Below are positions 22,937-31,459 of a stretch of DNA of 61,029 nt, in pieces (within the stretch, counting starts at the first letter, position 1; each line of letters begins with the position of its first letter). This DNA is from an uncultured Bacteroidia bacterium (GTDB taxonomy: Bacteria > Bacteroidota > Bacteroidia > Bacteroidales > UBA932): positions 1 to 61,029 of the forward strand of contig CACZWU010000022.1 in NCBI GenBank assembly GCA_902784965.1, given 5' to 3'. Below the pieces are notes generated by a model that did no database searches, was not told where the DNA came from, and worked only from the letters and a program-made list of their open reading frames with translations. The position numbers and the translations under genes are program-made.

Positions 22937-24300
22937 CGCCGGTCCTCCTTGCTCAGGTTCTGGGCCTGTCCGTCGGGGAAGAGAGCGGCGACGCCCGCTT
23001 CCCGATCGGGCACGCGGCCCGCGACGAATTCAGGGATATTGTACGATTTGAGCCGCAGTTGGTTTTCCTCGGGATCCCGCTGCGGCAGCAGGAAGGGCTT
23101 GGAGAAATGTCCTTCACCGTCGAAGTGACTGAAAAACAGGCGGGTGTAGCGTCCGTCCAGCCGCCGGCTGCTGAACACCACCCAATGACCGTTGCTCGAC
23201 CAGCTGTGGTAGCTGTCGGCCTCGTCGCTGTTGAGTTCCTCCGCCGGGCGGATGTCGCCTGTCTCCAGGTCGAGCAGCAGTAGCTGTGCCTCCGGGTGCC
23301 AGATGGGAAAGGTGCCGAAGCGGGCGGCGGTCATCAGCATCCATCTGCCGCTGACGCGGGGGAAGGAGCAGGAAAGGGAGTCGCTGCCCCAGATTTCCCG
23401 GGGCTCACCGGAGAGCGATCCGTCGGCGAAAGGGGCGGCCATCAGCCGATAGCGGACCTGTCCGCGGGATTGCGGAAGATGGCCAGGGTCGACGGCCTCG
23501 CACCAGTAGAGCGTCCGGCCGTCGGGCGACCAGGTGGGGAAGGTCTCCAGGCAGTCTTTCGTATCCACGAGCAACTGGACCGAATCGGTGGCGCTGTCGT
23601 AGACGATCAGATCGGATTGCGTGTCGTAGACTTCGATGGGCTGCTGGTTGTGCAAGGTGAAACACTGGCGGGTATCGTTCGATGAAAACACGACGTAGCG
23701 CCCGTCAGGATGCCAGGCGGGATAGGTCCCCTGGCGCTGCGGGCCTACGTTGGCCAGGTTCAGGATCCGGACCTGGTCGCCGTCGGTGAAGACGGTGCCG
23801 CCGCCTTGTCCGCGGGCGTGGAACAGCATTCGTTCAGGCTGGCGCCGGTCGAAGGTATGGCAGTTCACGCAGCCCAGGTGGTTGGCCCGGTTGGTCACGA
23901 TGGCTGATTCGTCGAAACTGGCCAGTTCCCGTTGGTACAATCCCATGTTGCGCCAGCTTTCATAGCCGGGCTCGATGAGGCGGTAGGCGATATAGGGGTC
24001 GATGGGATCGTTCGAGATGTAGATGGGGAAGGGGGCATAGCGGATGCCCTTGCGGTCCCCGCGCTTCCAGGCGCTGACCGTGGTCCACAGGACGTCGCCC
24101 TCACGCTGCTGCTCGAAGCGGAAGCGCCGGCCGTCTTCCATGCGGAAGCGGAGCGGGGCGATGCCTTCGGGCACCGTTACGCCGACATAGTCGGGGAAGA
24201 TGGGCGGGTAGGCGGCCTCCTCTGCAAACTCGCGCGGACCGCAGGCAGGAGCCAGAAGCAGGGCCGTGGCGAGCAGGAGGATGGCGTATCTTCTGTTCAT
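22933..24300 (-). CDS. TolB-like beta-propeller lipoprotein with a CxxCH haem motif
   Basis: The 455-residue protein has a lipoprotein signal (LLLAPACGPREF, acylated Cys about 20). A c-type haem attachment motif reads LGCVNCHTF at about residue 145. After that come PD40/WD40-like repeats typical of TolB propellers: YPAWHPDGRYVVFSSND, FPTWSPDGRTLYWCE and SYHSWSSNGHWVVFSSRRLDGRYTR. It is therefore predicted to be periplasmic or outer-membrane attached. A role in anchoring or sensing is not established. It overlaps the DUF6057 start by 4 bases, and the two are likely translated together. Divergent from the MFS genes. Confidence 0.75.
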   Translation of the reverse strand: MNRRYAILLLATALLLAPACGPREFAEEAAYPPIFPDYVGVTVPEGIAPLRFRMEDGRRFRFEQQREGDVLWTTVSAWKRGDRKGIRYAPFPIYISNDPIDPYIAYRLIEPGYESWRNMGLYQRELASFDESAIVTNRANHLGCVNCHTFDRRQPERMLFHARGQGGGTVFTDGDQVRILNLANVGPQRQGTYPAWHPDGRYVVFSSNDTRQCFTLHNQQPIEVYDTQSDLIVYDSATDSVQLLVDTKDCLETFPTWSPDGRTLYWCEAVDPGHLPQSRGQVRYRLMAAPFADGSLSGEPREIWGSDSLSCSFPRVSGRWMLMTAARFGTFPIWHPEAQLLLLDLETGDIRPAEELNSDEADSYHSWSSNGHWVVFSSRRLDGRYTRLFFSHFDGEGHFSKPFLLPQRDPEENQLRLKSYNIPEFVAGRVPDREAGVAALFPDGQAQNLSKEDRR

Positions 24301-24323
24301 ATTCTCAAAGGTGGTTCAGCAGC

Positions 24324-24331
24324 CAAAGATA
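24324..24331 (-). promoter_or_regulatory. Candidate -7 element for the TolB-like/DUF6057 pair
   Basis: TATCTTTG on the minus strand, 23 bases before the ATG at 24300, matches TAnnTTTG. No -33 box is obvious. It overlaps the divergent MFS promoter region. Confidence 0.35.
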
Positions 24332-24339
24332 CGATTTTA

Positions 24340-24371
24340 TTTGTCTTTTCGGGCGTTTTTTCGTAATTTCG
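24340..24371 (+). promoter_or_regulatory. Candidate promoter for the MFS pair
   Basis: TTTG (24340-24343), a 20-base spacer and TAATTTCG (24364-24371), one mismatch to TAnnTTTG. This gives a leader of about 45 bases before the ATG at 24424. Confidence 0.55.
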
Positions 24372-24423
24372 AAGGTTCAAGACTGGGACTGGAGAATGAT
24401 AAATCATTGAAAATCGATACCAT

Positions 24424-26064
24424 ATGTCTGCTACCACGCAACAAACAACCACTTTGCGGGATTCGGCAACCATGCGCTGGATCGCGCTGCTCCTGCTGGC
24501 GCTGGGCATGTTCTGCGCCTACATCTTCATGGATATCCTCTCGCCCATCAAAGACCTGATGGAATCCACCCGCGGGTGGGATTCCAAGGCCTTCGGCACG
24601 ATGCAGGGATCCGAAACCTTCCTCAACGTTTTTGTGTTCTTCCTGATCTTCGCCGGCATCATCCTTGACAAGATGGGCGTGCGCTTCACCGCCGTCCTGT
24701 CGGGCGTGGTAATGTTGGTGGGCGGCCTGATCAAGTATTACGCCGTGAGCGAGGCTTTCTTCGGTTCGGGTCTCGAAACCTGGTTTACCAACAACCTGAA
24801 CTGGCACACCGGTATCGGCTTTATCGACAATATCCTGCCTTTCTATCACGGGATGCCCGCTTCGGCGAAAATGGCGGGACTGGGTTTCATGATCTTCGGC
24901 TGCGGCTGTGAGATGGCCGGTATCACGGTCAGCCGCGGTATCGTCAAATGGTTCAAAGGCCGTGAGACGGCCCTGGCCATGGGCTCCGAGATGGCGCTCG
25001 CACGCCTGGGCGTGGCCACCTGCATGATTTTCTCGCCGTATTTTGCCAAGCTGGGCGGCGTGATCGACGTGTCTCGTTCCGTGGCCTTCGGCGTTGTGCT
25101 CCTGTGCATCGCCCTGATTATGTTCATCACTTATTTCTTCATGGACAAGAAGCTCGACAGCCAGACCGGCGAGGCCGAGGAGAAGGACGACCCGTTCAAG
25201 GTCAAGGACATCGGCAAGATTCTCTCGAGTCTCGGTTTCTGGCTCGTCGCCCTGCTCTGCGTACTCTACTACAGCGCCATCTTCCCGTTCCAGAAATATG
25301 CGGTCAACATGCTGCAGTGCAACCTGACCCTCACGGAACCGGCTGCGGGCAGCTTCTGGGCCGGTGAAAGTGTGACCATCATCCAGTATATCATCATGCT
25401 GGTAGTGGCTGCCTGCGCGTTCTCGAGCAACTTCATCAAAAAGAACAAAGCCCTGAAGACCGGACTGATGGCTGTGGCGATCGTAGCCCTGGTGGTCTAC
25501 TGCTACATGGGCTTCCAGCGTGGTACCGCCGAAACCATCTTCGCCGTGTTCCCGCTGCTGGCCGTGGCCATTACCCCGATTCTCGGCAGCTATGTGGATC
25601 ACAAGGGCAAGGCTGCTTCGATGCTGGTCCTCGGCTCCCTGCTACTGATCATCTGCCACCTGACCTTCGCCTTCGTCCTGCCGCTGTTCAAGGGCAACGC
25701 CGTGGGCGGCACGATCGTGGCCTATGCCACCATCCTGGTCCTCGGCTCCTCGTTCTCGCTGGTGCCCGCGGCCCTCTGGCCTTCCGTTCCGAAGCTGGTC
25801 GACGAGAAGATCATCGGTTCGGCCTACGCTCTCATCTTCTGGATCCAGAACATCGGCCTGTGGCTCTTCCCGATCCTCATCGGCAACGTGCTGACCCGTA
25901 CCAATGCTCCCGGCACGCCTCCCGACGAACTCAACTACACCTGGGCCCTCGTCATGCTGGCCTGCCTCGGCGTGGCCGCCCTGCTCATCGGCCTCTACCT
26001 GAAGGTGGTCGACCGCAAAAAGCATCTCGGCCTGGAGGAACCCAACATCAAGCTATCCAAATAG
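24424..26064 (+). CDS. Major facilitator superfamily transporter (first of a tandem pair)
   Basis: The 546-residue protein has about 12 predicted membrane helices, starting at WIALLLLALGMFCAYIFMD. MFS-like loops are visible (GIILDKMGVRFTAVLSG). A late segment, WPSVPKLVDEKIIGSAYALIFWIQNIGLWLFPILIG, resembles MFSD1-type peptide transporters, but the substrate is unknown. An extra hydrophobic pair around residues 325-360 makes it about 90 residues longer than its neighbour. It lies 9 bases before the second copy and shares a promoter with it. The ATG at 24424 is preferred because the first helix follows directly. Confidence 0.88.
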   Translation: MSATTQQTTTLRDSATMRWIALLLLALGMFCAYIFMDILSPIKDLMESTRGWDSKAFGTMQGSETFLNVFVFFLIFAGIILDKMGVRFTAVLSGVVMLVGGLIKYYAVSEAFFGSGLETWFTNNLNWHTGIGFIDNILPFYHGMPASAKMAGLGFMIFGCGCEMAGITVSRGIVKWFKGRETALAMGSEMALARLGVATCMIFSPYFAKLGGVIDVSRSVAFGVVLLCIALIMFITYFFMDKKLDSQTGEAEEKDDPFKVKDIGKILSSLGFWLVALLCVLYYSAIFPFQKYAVNMLQCNLTLTEPAAGSFWAGESVTIIQYIIMLVVAACAFSSNFIKKNKALKTGLMAVAIVALVVYCYMGFQRGTAETIFAVFPLLAVAITPILGSYVDHKGKAASMLVLGSLLLIICHLTFAFVLPLFKGNAVGGTIVAYATILVLGSSFSLVPAALWPSVPKLVDEKIIGSAYALIFWIQNIGLWLFPILIGNVLTRTNAPGTPPDELNYTWALVMLACLGVAALLIGLYLKVVDRKKHLGLEEPNIKLSK

Positions 26065-26073
26065 TATTGCGAT

Positions 26074-27444
26074 ATGACAACTGAAACCAAGTCCCTGAAG
26101 ACAAGCAAGATCGCCTGTTGGCTGGCGCTTGCCTGCCTGGTGGTGCCGATGTTCGGCTCCTACTTCTTCGACGATATGTTTTCCACCGTGTCGCAGATCT
26201 TCAAGAATCCGGAGATGCTGCAGCTCGGCTGGAACTCCCAGCAGTTCGGCTTCTATGCCGGCGGCTATTCGTTCCTCTGTGTATGGGGCGGCCTGATCAT
26301 CTGCGGCATCCTGCTCGACAAGTTCGGCGTACGGATCATCGGTTCCGTGTTCGTAGGACTGATGGTGATCGGTGCAGCCATCGTCACCTGGGCCATCTCG
26401 ACGCCCGGCCTGGCGCCCGGCACTTCGCTGACCATCGCCTATATCGGCTGCACGTTGTTCGGACTGGGCAGTGAAATTGCCGGCGTGGCGGTCACCCGTT
26501 CCATTGCCAAATGGTTCAAAGGCAAGAATGTGGCACTGGCCATGGGCCTGCAGCTGGCCATCGCCCGTATCGGCACGGGCCTGGCCATGCTGCTTGCGCC
26601 GGTATTGGTACTCAAGAATCATGTGGAAGGAACGATGTACACGCTCTCCGAAACCAACAAGCCGGCCATCGTGGGTCTGACGCTCCTGTTCATCGGTGCC
26701 ATCCTCTGGGCCATCTTCGTGGCCATGGATGCCAAATACGACCGGCAGGAAGGTATCGCCACGCAGCGCGGCGAGGTGAAGGAGGAAGACAAGTTCAAGT
26801 TCTCCGACATCTGGAAAGTGCTCAGCAATCCGCGTTTCATCATGATCGCCCTGCTGTGCGTGTTCTTCTACTGCTGCGTCATCAGCTTCAAGAAATTCGG
26901 CACCTCGATCATCATCCCGCGCTTCGGCCTGGATGCGTCTACGGCCTCCGTGATGATATCGATGATCGCCTTCGCCCCCGTGATCTTCACGCCGCTCTTC
27001 GGTGCGCTGGTCGACAAGGTGGGCAAGGCGACGACCTGGATGATCATCGGAGCCGTCCTGGTGCTTTGTGCACACCTGATCATCGGTTTTGCGCCGGGTG
27101 TTCCGTTCTACGGCTACCTGTCCATCATCTTCCTGGGCATCGGCTATTCACTGGTTCCTTCCGCCATGTGGCCGACCGTTCCGAAGATCATTCCCGAGAA
27201 GAACCTCGGTACGGCTTACTCGATGATCTACTGGATCCAGAACATGGGCATGATGCTCGTCCCGATCTTCGTCGGCCGCATCATGACGAAATACGTTGGC
27301 GATGACATCGCTGCCGCCGTCCACTCCGAGTACATCTTCGTATCCCTCGGCGTGGTGGCCATCACCGTTGCGGTCTGCCTCTACTTCAACTCGAAGCAGC
27401 ACCCAGAACTCAAGATCGACCGGCCGTCGAAAGAATCGGCGTAA
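26074..27444 (+). CDS. Major facilitator superfamily transporter (second of a tandem pair)
   Basis: The 456-residue, 12-helix MFS protein is paralogous to the gene before it: GILLDKFGVRIIGSVF, SRSIAKWFKGKN-like loops and MWPTVPKIIPEKNLGTAYSMIYWIQNMGMMLVPIFVG all have counterparts there. The likely history is a tandem duplication followed by divergence, possibly of substrate. The resemblance to MFSD1-type carriers is by motif only. It ends 4 bases before a strong terminator. Confidence 0.88.
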   Translation: MTTETKSLKTSKIACWLALACLVVPMFGSYFFDDMFSTVSQIFKNPEMLQLGWNSQQFGFYAGGYSFLCVWGGLIICGILLDKFGVRIIGSVFVGLMVIGAAIVTWAISTPGLAPGTSLTIAYIGCTLFGLGSEIAGVAVTRSIAKWFKGKNVALAMGLQLAIARIGTGLAMLLAPVLVLKNHVEGTMYTLSETNKPAIVGLTLLFIGAILWAIFVAMDAKYDRQEGIATQRGEVKEEDKFKFSDIWKVLSNPRFIMIALLCVFFYCCVISFKKFGTSIIIPRFGLDASTASVMISMIAFAPVIFTPLFGALVDKVGKATTWMIIGAVLVLCAHLIIGFAPGVPFYGYLSIIFLGIGYSLVPSAMWPTVPKIIPEKNLGTAYSMIYWIQNMGMMLVPIFVGRIMTKYVGDDIAAAVHSEYIFVSLGVVAITVAVCLYFNSKQHPELKIDRPSKESA

Positions 27445-27448
27445 ACGA

Positions 27449-27485
27449 ATGAGAGCCGCTCACCGAGCGGCTCTCATTTTTTTTT
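27449..27485 (+). terminator. Rho-independent terminator after the MFS pair
   Basis: A perfect 13-bp stem (27449-27461 with 27465-27477), a 3-base ACC loop, then eight or more T residues. Confidence 0.92.
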
Positions 27486-27550
27486 GTCGTCATGCCGGAC
27501 TTTTGTCGTCATGCCGGACTTTTGTCGTCATGCCGGACTTGATCCGGCAT
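27482..27550. repeat. Three 19-bp tandem repeats ending in a palindrome
   Basis: The unit TTTTGTCGTCATGCCGGAC occurs three times exactly (27482-27500, 27501-27519, 27520-27538). The last copy runs into an inverted repeat, ATGCCGGA-CTTGA-TCCGGCAT (27530-27537 with 27543-27550). The motif belongs to a widespread class of short intergenic palindromes of the form GTCATGCCGGACTTGATCCGGCATC. A related copy lies inside the ABC permease at 44323-44350. Confidence 0.9.
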
Positions 27551-27555
27551 CTCTA

Positions 27556-28488
27556 TTATTTGAACATCGCCATCATCGGGCGGCCGCGCCATTCCTTCGG
27601 GATGTTTACGCCGAGGGCGTAGGCCAGGGTAGCGGGAAGGTCGTACTGCATCATGGGCTCTTCGAGGACGTAGCCTTTGCGGATGTTCTTGCCGTAGAGG
27701 ACGAAAGGCGTCTCGAGATGGGCCATTTCGAGTTTGCCGTGGCCCTTGCCGGAACCGCCATGGTCGGAGGAGAAGACGAAAATGGTATCATCATAGATGC
27801 CTGCGTCCTTGGCGGCCTGCAGGATGAGGCCGACCATGCGATCGGTCTCTTCCAGGCAGTCGTAGTATTCGGGGGATTCCCAGCCGCAACGGTGCCCCAC
27901 TTCATCGACGTCACCGATGTAGAAGGTGAAGAATGTCGGCTTCTTATCGAGGATGTATTTTACGGCCCGCTCCTGCGTGTAGTTTTCCATCGAATAGCCC
28001 TCCGGCTCGTGATAGCCCGGGTCATACACATGATAGTCGATGACCACGGTATCGAGCAGCGGTCCGATGCCGTTCCAGTTGTATACGCAGCCCGACTCCG
28101 CGTCCGGCCGCTGCTCCCGCAGCAGCGTGTAGATCGTAGGCGGCATACCCCGTCCGTTATCCAGAACTGCCGGAATTTCCGGCTTGGAAGAATTCCATTG
28201 GCCGTATCCGTGCTGCTCCGTGGGCAGTCCGTTGAAGATCGTGGCCCAGTTGATGGCCGAAGACGACGGCATCACGGACCGCTTCCCGAGTGTGTAACTT
28301 CCTTGCTCCATCATCATTTTGACATTCGGCATCCGCGCCAACAGGGCGGGATCCTTGAAAGCAGGCGTTGACACGCCGTCCACGCCGATGAAGATTACAT
28401 GTTTGGCCTTCGGCTTCACGCCCCCGCAGGAAACCACCATGCAGGCTCCGGCCAGAAGGGTCAGGACAATCAGAAGAAAACGTTTCAT
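27556..28488 (-). CDS. Type I phosphodiesterase/nucleotide pyrophosphatase family protein
   Basis: From the ATG at 28488 the protein is 310 residues and begins with a lipoprotein-type signal (MKRFLLIVLTLLAGACMVVSC). It belongs to the alkaline phosphatase superfamily: metal ligands in GVDGVSTPAF, the nucleophile region VMPSSSAINWATIFNGLPTE, then DVDEVGHRCGW and FSSDHGG. Such secreted enzymes split phosphodiester or pyrophosphate bonds; the substrate is unknown. The open frame extends to 28605, but the added arginine-rich residues would bury the signal, so 28488 is chosen. It is 137 bases downstream of the TlpA-like gene. Confidence 0.85.
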   Translation of the reverse strand: MKRFLLIVLTLLAGACMVVSCGGVKPKAKHVIFIGVDGVSTPAFKDPALLARMPNVKMMMEQGSYTLGKRSVMPSSSAINWATIFNGLPTEQHGYGQWNSSKPEIPAVLDNGRGMPPTIYTLLREQRPDAESGCVYNWNGIGPLLDTVVIDYHVYDPGYHEPEGYSMENYTQERAVKYILDKKPTFFTFYIGDVDEVGHRCGWESPEYYDCLEETDRMVGLILQAAKDAGIYDDTIFVFSSDHGGSGKGHGKLEMAHLETPFVLYGKNIRKGYVLEEPMMQYDLPATLAYALGVNIPKEWRGRPMMAMFK

Positions 28489-28625
28489 AATCATTCGTAT
28501 TTCTACTATAAAATATTCTTTGGCGACATCCTGTCCATGGCCAACATCGCCTATGTCCTTCGGAAAACGACGAATCCGGGGCTTTTGACGCCGACGCTGA
28601 AACAACTGTCATCCCTCGACGCAGG

Positions 28626-29615
28626 TTATCGGGACAGCGCTTCCTCCACCGCCGCATAAATATCGTCGCCGCGGAGGCCCCGTTTCAGGATGGTGCCGTC
28701 AGGGGCGAAAAGGATGACGTGCGGAATGGCGGAGATGCCGTAGATTTCCGCGGGAATCTTCTGCGCGTCAAGAATCTGGTGCCAGGGCATGTCGAGTTGT
28801 TGAAGGGCAGCCACAGTATCGTCACGCTTGTCGCTGACGGCGATGCTCACGACATCGAAGCGATCGCCGGCGAAAGTTTCCCAGGTCTTCTTGATATACG
28901 GCATTTCGGCCTTGCAGGGACCGCACCAGGAAGCCCAGTGGTCGAGCAGGATGAATTTGCCGCGTCCCACGTAATCGGACAGTTTCACGTCCGTACCGTC
29001 GGGATTTCCGCCGGTAACCGTGTAGTCCGTAAACATCCGGCCGGGCGCCGTTCGCTGCTGCAGTTCGATGGCATCGCAGGCTTTCTTGACCAGGCTGAAA
29101 TCACGGACCTTGTCGGATACCTGCGCATGGAGGGCCATAAAGCGGGCCGTATCCACATATGAGAGATCCTCGAGCGCCAGCGCACCGACAAGATTGTCGC
29201 GGTTGGCCATCACGACCGAATCGGCCAACGCCGCTTTCTCTTCGCGCTGGTCCCGCCGGTATCCGTAAAACCTTTTGTGGAAGGCCATGTAATCGTCCAC
29301 CATCGGTGTGCCGGAGCAGACCCGTTCATCGATGTCGGCCGTGACCGTGCCGGGTTCCAGGATCAGGTGGACGCGGGTTTTCTCCCGCCCCACATAGACA
29401 TAGACCGGCTCCTTCACGGTCCCGGAAAAGGAGAAGCGACCGTCTTTCACGGTGGTCGTCCCCAGCGTATCACGGGCGTCTATGTCAATCAGATAAACTT
29501 CCGTACCGTCGGCTGTCGTGAAGATACCGTCGATCGTGTATGTCGGCTTGCTGCAGGATAAGCATCCCAGGAACATAGCGGTCATCAGCGCCGCCTGTTT
29601 CAGTGACAGTTTCAT
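28626..29615 (-). CDS. TlpA-like thiol-disulphide oxidoreductase lipoprotein (DUF4369 + thioredoxin fold)
   Basis: The 329-residue protein has a lipoprotein signal (LGCLSCSKP). An N-terminal DUF4369-type beta domain follows (YTIDGIFTTADGTEVYLIDID... GRFSFSG), then a linker helix region. The C-terminal thioredoxin-like domain carries the redox motif WCGPC at about residue 230 (LLDHWASWCGPCKAEMPYIKK) and a cis-proline loop in ISAIPHVILF. Family members act in the periplasm on disulphides or under envelope stress; the partner is not known. The gene is 12 bases after recJ. Confidence 0.9.
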   Translation of the reverse strand: MKLSLKQAALMTAMFLGCLSCSKPTYTIDGIFTTADGTEVYLIDIDARDTLGTTTVKDGRFSFSGTVKEPVYVYVGREKTRVHLILEPGTVTADIDERVCSGTPMVDDYMAFHKRFYGYRRDQREEKAALADSVVMANRDNLVGALALEDLSYVDTARFMALHAQVSDKVRDFSLVKKACDAIELQQRTAPGRMFTDYTVTGGNPDGTDVKLSDYVGRGKFILLDHWASWCGPCKAEMPYIKKTWETFAGDRFDVVSIAVSDKRDDTVAALQQLDMPWHQILDAQKIPAEIYGISAIPHVILFAPDGTILKRGLRGDDIYAAVEEALSR

Positions 29616-29627
29616 GATAATCGGAAT

Positions 29628-31370
29628 TTAGAAAAGTTCTTTCTCTTTGATGTCCTTCACCCGGAGCTGGATGTTGGCGATGCCGCGGTAGTAGTTCTCG
29701 GCGATGGAGTAGCAGATGTCGACGGGGTTGCCAGCCTGCATATGTTCGAAATGCTCGGAGAGATTGAAGGCGATGGCGGAGATGTGGTGGTAGGGCTCGT
29801 CTTCCTGGATGAGTTCGAGCTTCAGGTGCTTGAGGTCGCCGCCGTCGGCGGCACCCACCTTGCGGCCGTTGCCGTTGTCGTAGACATTCTCCGTGATGAA
29901 GACCGGCGACTGGTTGCCGGGCCCGAAGGGCTGGAACTGCTTGAGCAGCCTGAAGAACTTGGGCGTGATCTGGTTGAAGTCGAGGTAGGAGTCGATGTCG
30001 ACCGTCGGCGTCATCACCACGTTCTGGATCTTGGCGGCGACGGTGGCCTCGAAACGTTCGCAGAAGGTCTCGAAATTTTCTTCCTTGATGGTCAGGCCGG
30101 CGGCGTACATGTGGCCGCCGAAGTTCTCCAGCAGGTCGGCGCAGCTCTCGATGGCGTCGTAGAGGTCGAAACCGGCGATGGATCGGGCACTGCCCGTGAT
30201 GAAGCCGTTCGACTTGGTCATCACGATGGTCGGCCGGTAATAGGCCTCCACCAGGCGCGAGGCGACAATGCCCACGACACCCTTGTGCCAGGAAGGATTG
30301 TAGACGATGGTAGATTTTCGCACGGCGAAATCGGGCATTTCGGCCACCATCTTGAGAGCCTCTTCGGTAATTTCGCGGTCGATCTTCTTGCGGTCGTTGT
30401 TGTGTTCGTTGATGGCGGCACCGATCTCAAGGGCCTCGTTGTCATCGCGGGCCGTTAACATATCCACGGCTGTCCGGCCGCTCTCCATGCGTCCGGCCGC
30501 GTTGATGCGGGGACCGATCTTGAACACGATCTCGTCGATGGTGATGCGGTGCTTCTCCAGTCCGGAAAGCTTGATGATGGGCACCAGGCCCTTGCGGGGA
30601 TTCTCGTTGAGCTGTTTCAGGCCGTAATAGGCCAGCACCCGGTTTTCGCCCGTCACCGATACGAGGTCGGAGGCAATGCTCACCACAAGCAGGTCGAGCA
30701 GGGTCTGGTATTCCTCGAAGGGGATACCGTGCCGGTTGGCATAGGCCTGCACCAGCTTGAAACCCACACCGCAACCCGAAAGGTCGTCGAAAGGATAGGT
30801 GCAGTCCTCGCGCTTGGGATCAAGCACGGCCACGGCCGGGGGCAGCTCCACATCGGGGAGATGGTGGTCGCAGATGATGGCGTCGATCCCCAGTTTCTGG
30901 GCGTATTTGACTTTCTCGACCGCCTTGATGCCGCAGTCGAGCGTGATCAGCAGGGTGCAGCCGTGTTCCTTGGCCGTGTCGATGCCTTTGTACGACACGC
31001 CGTATCCTTCGTCGTAACGGTCGGGGATGTAGTATTCGATGTTCGGGTCGAACTGCCGGAAGAAAGAGTAAACGAGCGAGACGGCCGTGGTGCCGTCCAC
31101 GTCGTAGTCACCATAAATCAGGATGCGTTCCTTGTCGCGCATCGCCCGGTCCATGCGGTCCACGGCCTTGTCCATGTCTTTCATCAGGAAAGGATCGTGC
31201 AGCATGCTCAGGTCGGGGCGGAAGAACTCGCGGGCCTTGGCGAAGGTATCGATGCCCCTCTGCACAAGCAGGTTGGCCAAAACCTGGTCGATCCCCAGCT
31301 CCTGTGCGAGCTGGCGGACGGCAGCGGGATTGCCCTGCTCCTTGACGACCCATTTCTTTTCGATACCCAT
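29628..31370 (-). CDS. recJ: Single-stranded-DNA-specific exonuclease RecJ
   Basis: This 5'-3' ssDNA exonuclease acts in RecF-type recombination and mismatch repair. The 580-residue protein has the DHH phosphoesterase motifs YGDYDVDGTTAVSLVYSFF, LDCGIKAVEKV and CDHHLPDVELPPA, then DHHA1 (GRMESGRTAVDML; FGGHMYAAGLTI) and the C-terminal OB-like domain. A well-matched promoter lies 20 bases upstream. Divergent from lysS. Confidence 0.97.
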   Translation of the reverse strand: MGIEKKWVVKEQGNPAAVRQLAQELGIDQVLANLLVQRGIDTFAKAREFFRPDLSMLHDPFLMKDMDKAVDRMDRAMRDKERILIYGDYDVDGTTAVSLVYSFFRQFDPNIEYYIPDRYDEGYGVSYKGIDTAKEHGCTLLITLDCGIKAVEKVKYAQKLGIDAIICDHHLPDVELPPAVAVLDPKREDCTYPFDDLSGCGVGFKLVQAYANRHGIPFEEYQTLLDLLVVSIASDLVSVTGENRVLAYYGLKQLNENPRKGLVPIIKLSGLEKHRITIDEIVFKIGPRINAAGRMESGRTAVDMLTARDDNEALEIGAAINEHNNDRKKIDREITEEALKMVAEMPDFAVRKSTIVYNPSWHKGVVGIVASRLVEAYYRPTIVMTKSNGFITGSARSIAGFDLYDAIESCADLLENFGGHMYAAGLTIKEENFETFCERFEATVAAKIQNVVMTPTVDIDSYLDFNQITPKFFRLLKQFQPFGPGNQSPVFITENVYDNGNGRKVGAADGGDLKHLKLELIQEDEPYHHISAIAFNLSEHFEHMQAGNPVDICYSIAENYYRGIANIQLRVKDIKEKELF

Positions 31371-31389
31371 AAATTACTCCAATATTCTG

Positions 31390-31422
31390 CAAATATAACA
31401 AAAATGTCGGGCATTACACAAA
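31390..31422 (-). promoter_or_regulatory. Promoter of recJ and the two genes after it
   Basis: On the minus strand there is TTTG (31419-31422), a 21-base spacer and TATATTTG (31390-31397), a perfect match to the Bacteroidota -33/-7 pattern, 20 bases before the ATG. Confidence 0.65.
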
Positions 31423-31429
31423 AAAACAC

Positions 31430-31437
31430 TAACTTTG
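31430..31437 (+). promoter_or_regulatory. Candidate -7 element for lysS
   Basis: TAACTTTG, a perfect TAnnTTTG, 22 bases before the lysS ATG. The -33 region is weak. Confidence 0.4.
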
Positions 31438-31459
31438 TCGACCTAAACTTAGCAATCAG

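Noticed and set aside
27482-27550. Possible start of a CRISPR array
   Set aside because: The 19-bp units abut with no spacers, and no cas genes are in the window.
28505-28659. Short plus-strand frame MANIAYVLRKTTNPG in the gap before the TlpA-like gene
   Set aside because: It overlaps the 3' end of a confident gene, is very short, and has no promoter or conserved feature.
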